This document shows, piece after piece, positions 63,624 to 64,000 of a DNA stretch of 64,000 nt; within the stretch, counting starts at the first letter, position 1, and every line of letters begins with the position of its first letter. A program made the position numbers and the translations under genes. The notes beneath the pieces were generated by a model. That model was given only the letters and a program-made list of their open reading frames with translations. It had not been told where the DNA came from and made no database searches. Source of the stretch: Cyanobium sp. CACIAM 14. GTDB lineage: Bacteria; Cyanobacteriota; Cyanobacteriia; PCC-6307; Cyanobiaceae. The stretch spans positions 1 to 64,000 of the forward strand of contig JMRP01000005.1 of assembly GCA_000708525.1 (NCBI GenBank). Direction: 5' to 3'.

Positions 63624-64000
63624 ATGGCAGACACCCGCTTCCGCGTCTGGTTCGGCGAGAAGGCCGCAAGCGAGGAGGAGCTGGCGCGCATCGAGGAGAT
63701 CGAGGTGACCCAGGAAATGGATGCCCTGTGGGAAGCCCGGCTGCGCATGGTCCTGTGCCTGGATCCGAAGGGCCGCTGGTTGCACTGGCCAGGCGATACG
63801 GCCGAGCCCTTCTCCCGTGTGCGCGTCGAGGTGGATCTCGGTGATGGGCGTTTTGCGCCGCTGATCGACGGGCCGCTGGTGAGCATCGATGCCGGGCTCG
63901 ACGCCCGGCCAGGGCGCAGCACCGCCACCCTGGTGGTGCGGGATGACAGCGCCTTCCTCAACCGCGACGAGGACGTCGAGCGCTTCGAGAACCTCCGGCA
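63624..64000 (+). CDS. Spike/hub protein (VgrG/Afp8-like), 5' part, truncated by window
   Basis: The first 125 codons of a gene that runs past the window end. The N-terminus FRVWFGEKAASEEELARIEE, IEVTQEMDALWEARLRM and FAPLIDGPLVSIDAGLDARP, then STATLVVRDDSAFLNRDEDV, matches the late-control-D/VgrG hub domain of Afp8/Pvc8 proteins. Three bases after the tail-X-like gene. The later spike domain is not visible. Confidence 0.88.
   Translation, partial: MADTRFRVWFGEKAASEEELARIEEIEVTQEMDALWEARLRMVLCLDPKGRWLHWPGDTAEPFSRVRVEVDLGDGRFAPLIDGPLVSIDAGLDARPGRSTATLVVRDDSAFLNRDEDVERFENLR

Noticed and set aside
54908..64000. Prophage interpretation of the sheath/tube genes
   Set aside because: DUF4255 cap and AAA+ ATPase genes and the absence of head, terminase or lysis genes fit a contractile injection system better.

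Overview
The window comes from a GC-rich unicellular cyanobacterium, most like the Synechococcus/Cyanobium group. This rests on phycocyanin genes, CysR-type regulators, a cyanobacterial SbpA/CysT/CysW/CysA sulfate permease, a DUF1400 hydrolase and a glycolate dehydrogenase. Chromosomal housekeeping genes (glgP at the left edge, glcD and hemL near 46-48 kb) argue for a chromosome, not a plasmid. No rRNA, tRNA or CRISPR array was seen.

From about 1.2 to 42 kb the window reads as a sulfur island. It holds sulfide:quinone oxidoreductase, the sulfate permease (cysW, cysT, cysA, sbpA1), two Rrf2-type and two CysR-type (Crp/Fnr) regulators, a second sbpA with a decayed tandem copy before it, an orphan second cysA, an SsuA-like binding protein, an SLC13-type permease with a LysR regulator, three rhodanese-like proteins and metX. 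A cysK-cysE-encapsulin-cysteine desulfurase operon follows, equivalent to the sulfur-storage nanocompartment cluster (SrpG/H/I and cargo). Inside the island lies a lone cpcBA pair whose only methionines are the initiators and whose cysteines are almost only the bilin-binding ones: a sulfur-sparing phycocyanin. Both cysR genes are preceded by a conserved block that can encode a short peptide with consecutive Cys codons overlapping the cysR start, a candidate cysteine-sensing leader.

The island carries scars: a TetR pseudogene, a multiply frameshifted tyrosine recombinase, two decayed chromate transporter (chrA/srpC-type) genes and gene-poor stretches at 12.3-15.2 kb. A tight four-gene membrane operon (CadD-like, secreted protein, DUF202, TerC) and an SPFH protein sit near 26-30 kb.

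From 43.7 to 54 kb are a DUF1400 hydrolase, glcD, hemL, a complete branched-chain/neutral amino-acid ABC transporter (livKHMGF type) and a voltage-gated-type potassium channel. After an 840-base gap, the last 9 kb is one strand of tightly packed genes for a contractile injection system: sheath, tube, assembly and baseplate proteins, DUF4255 cap protein, AAA+ ATPase, LysM-type tube proteins and the start of the spike protein. It runs off the right edge.
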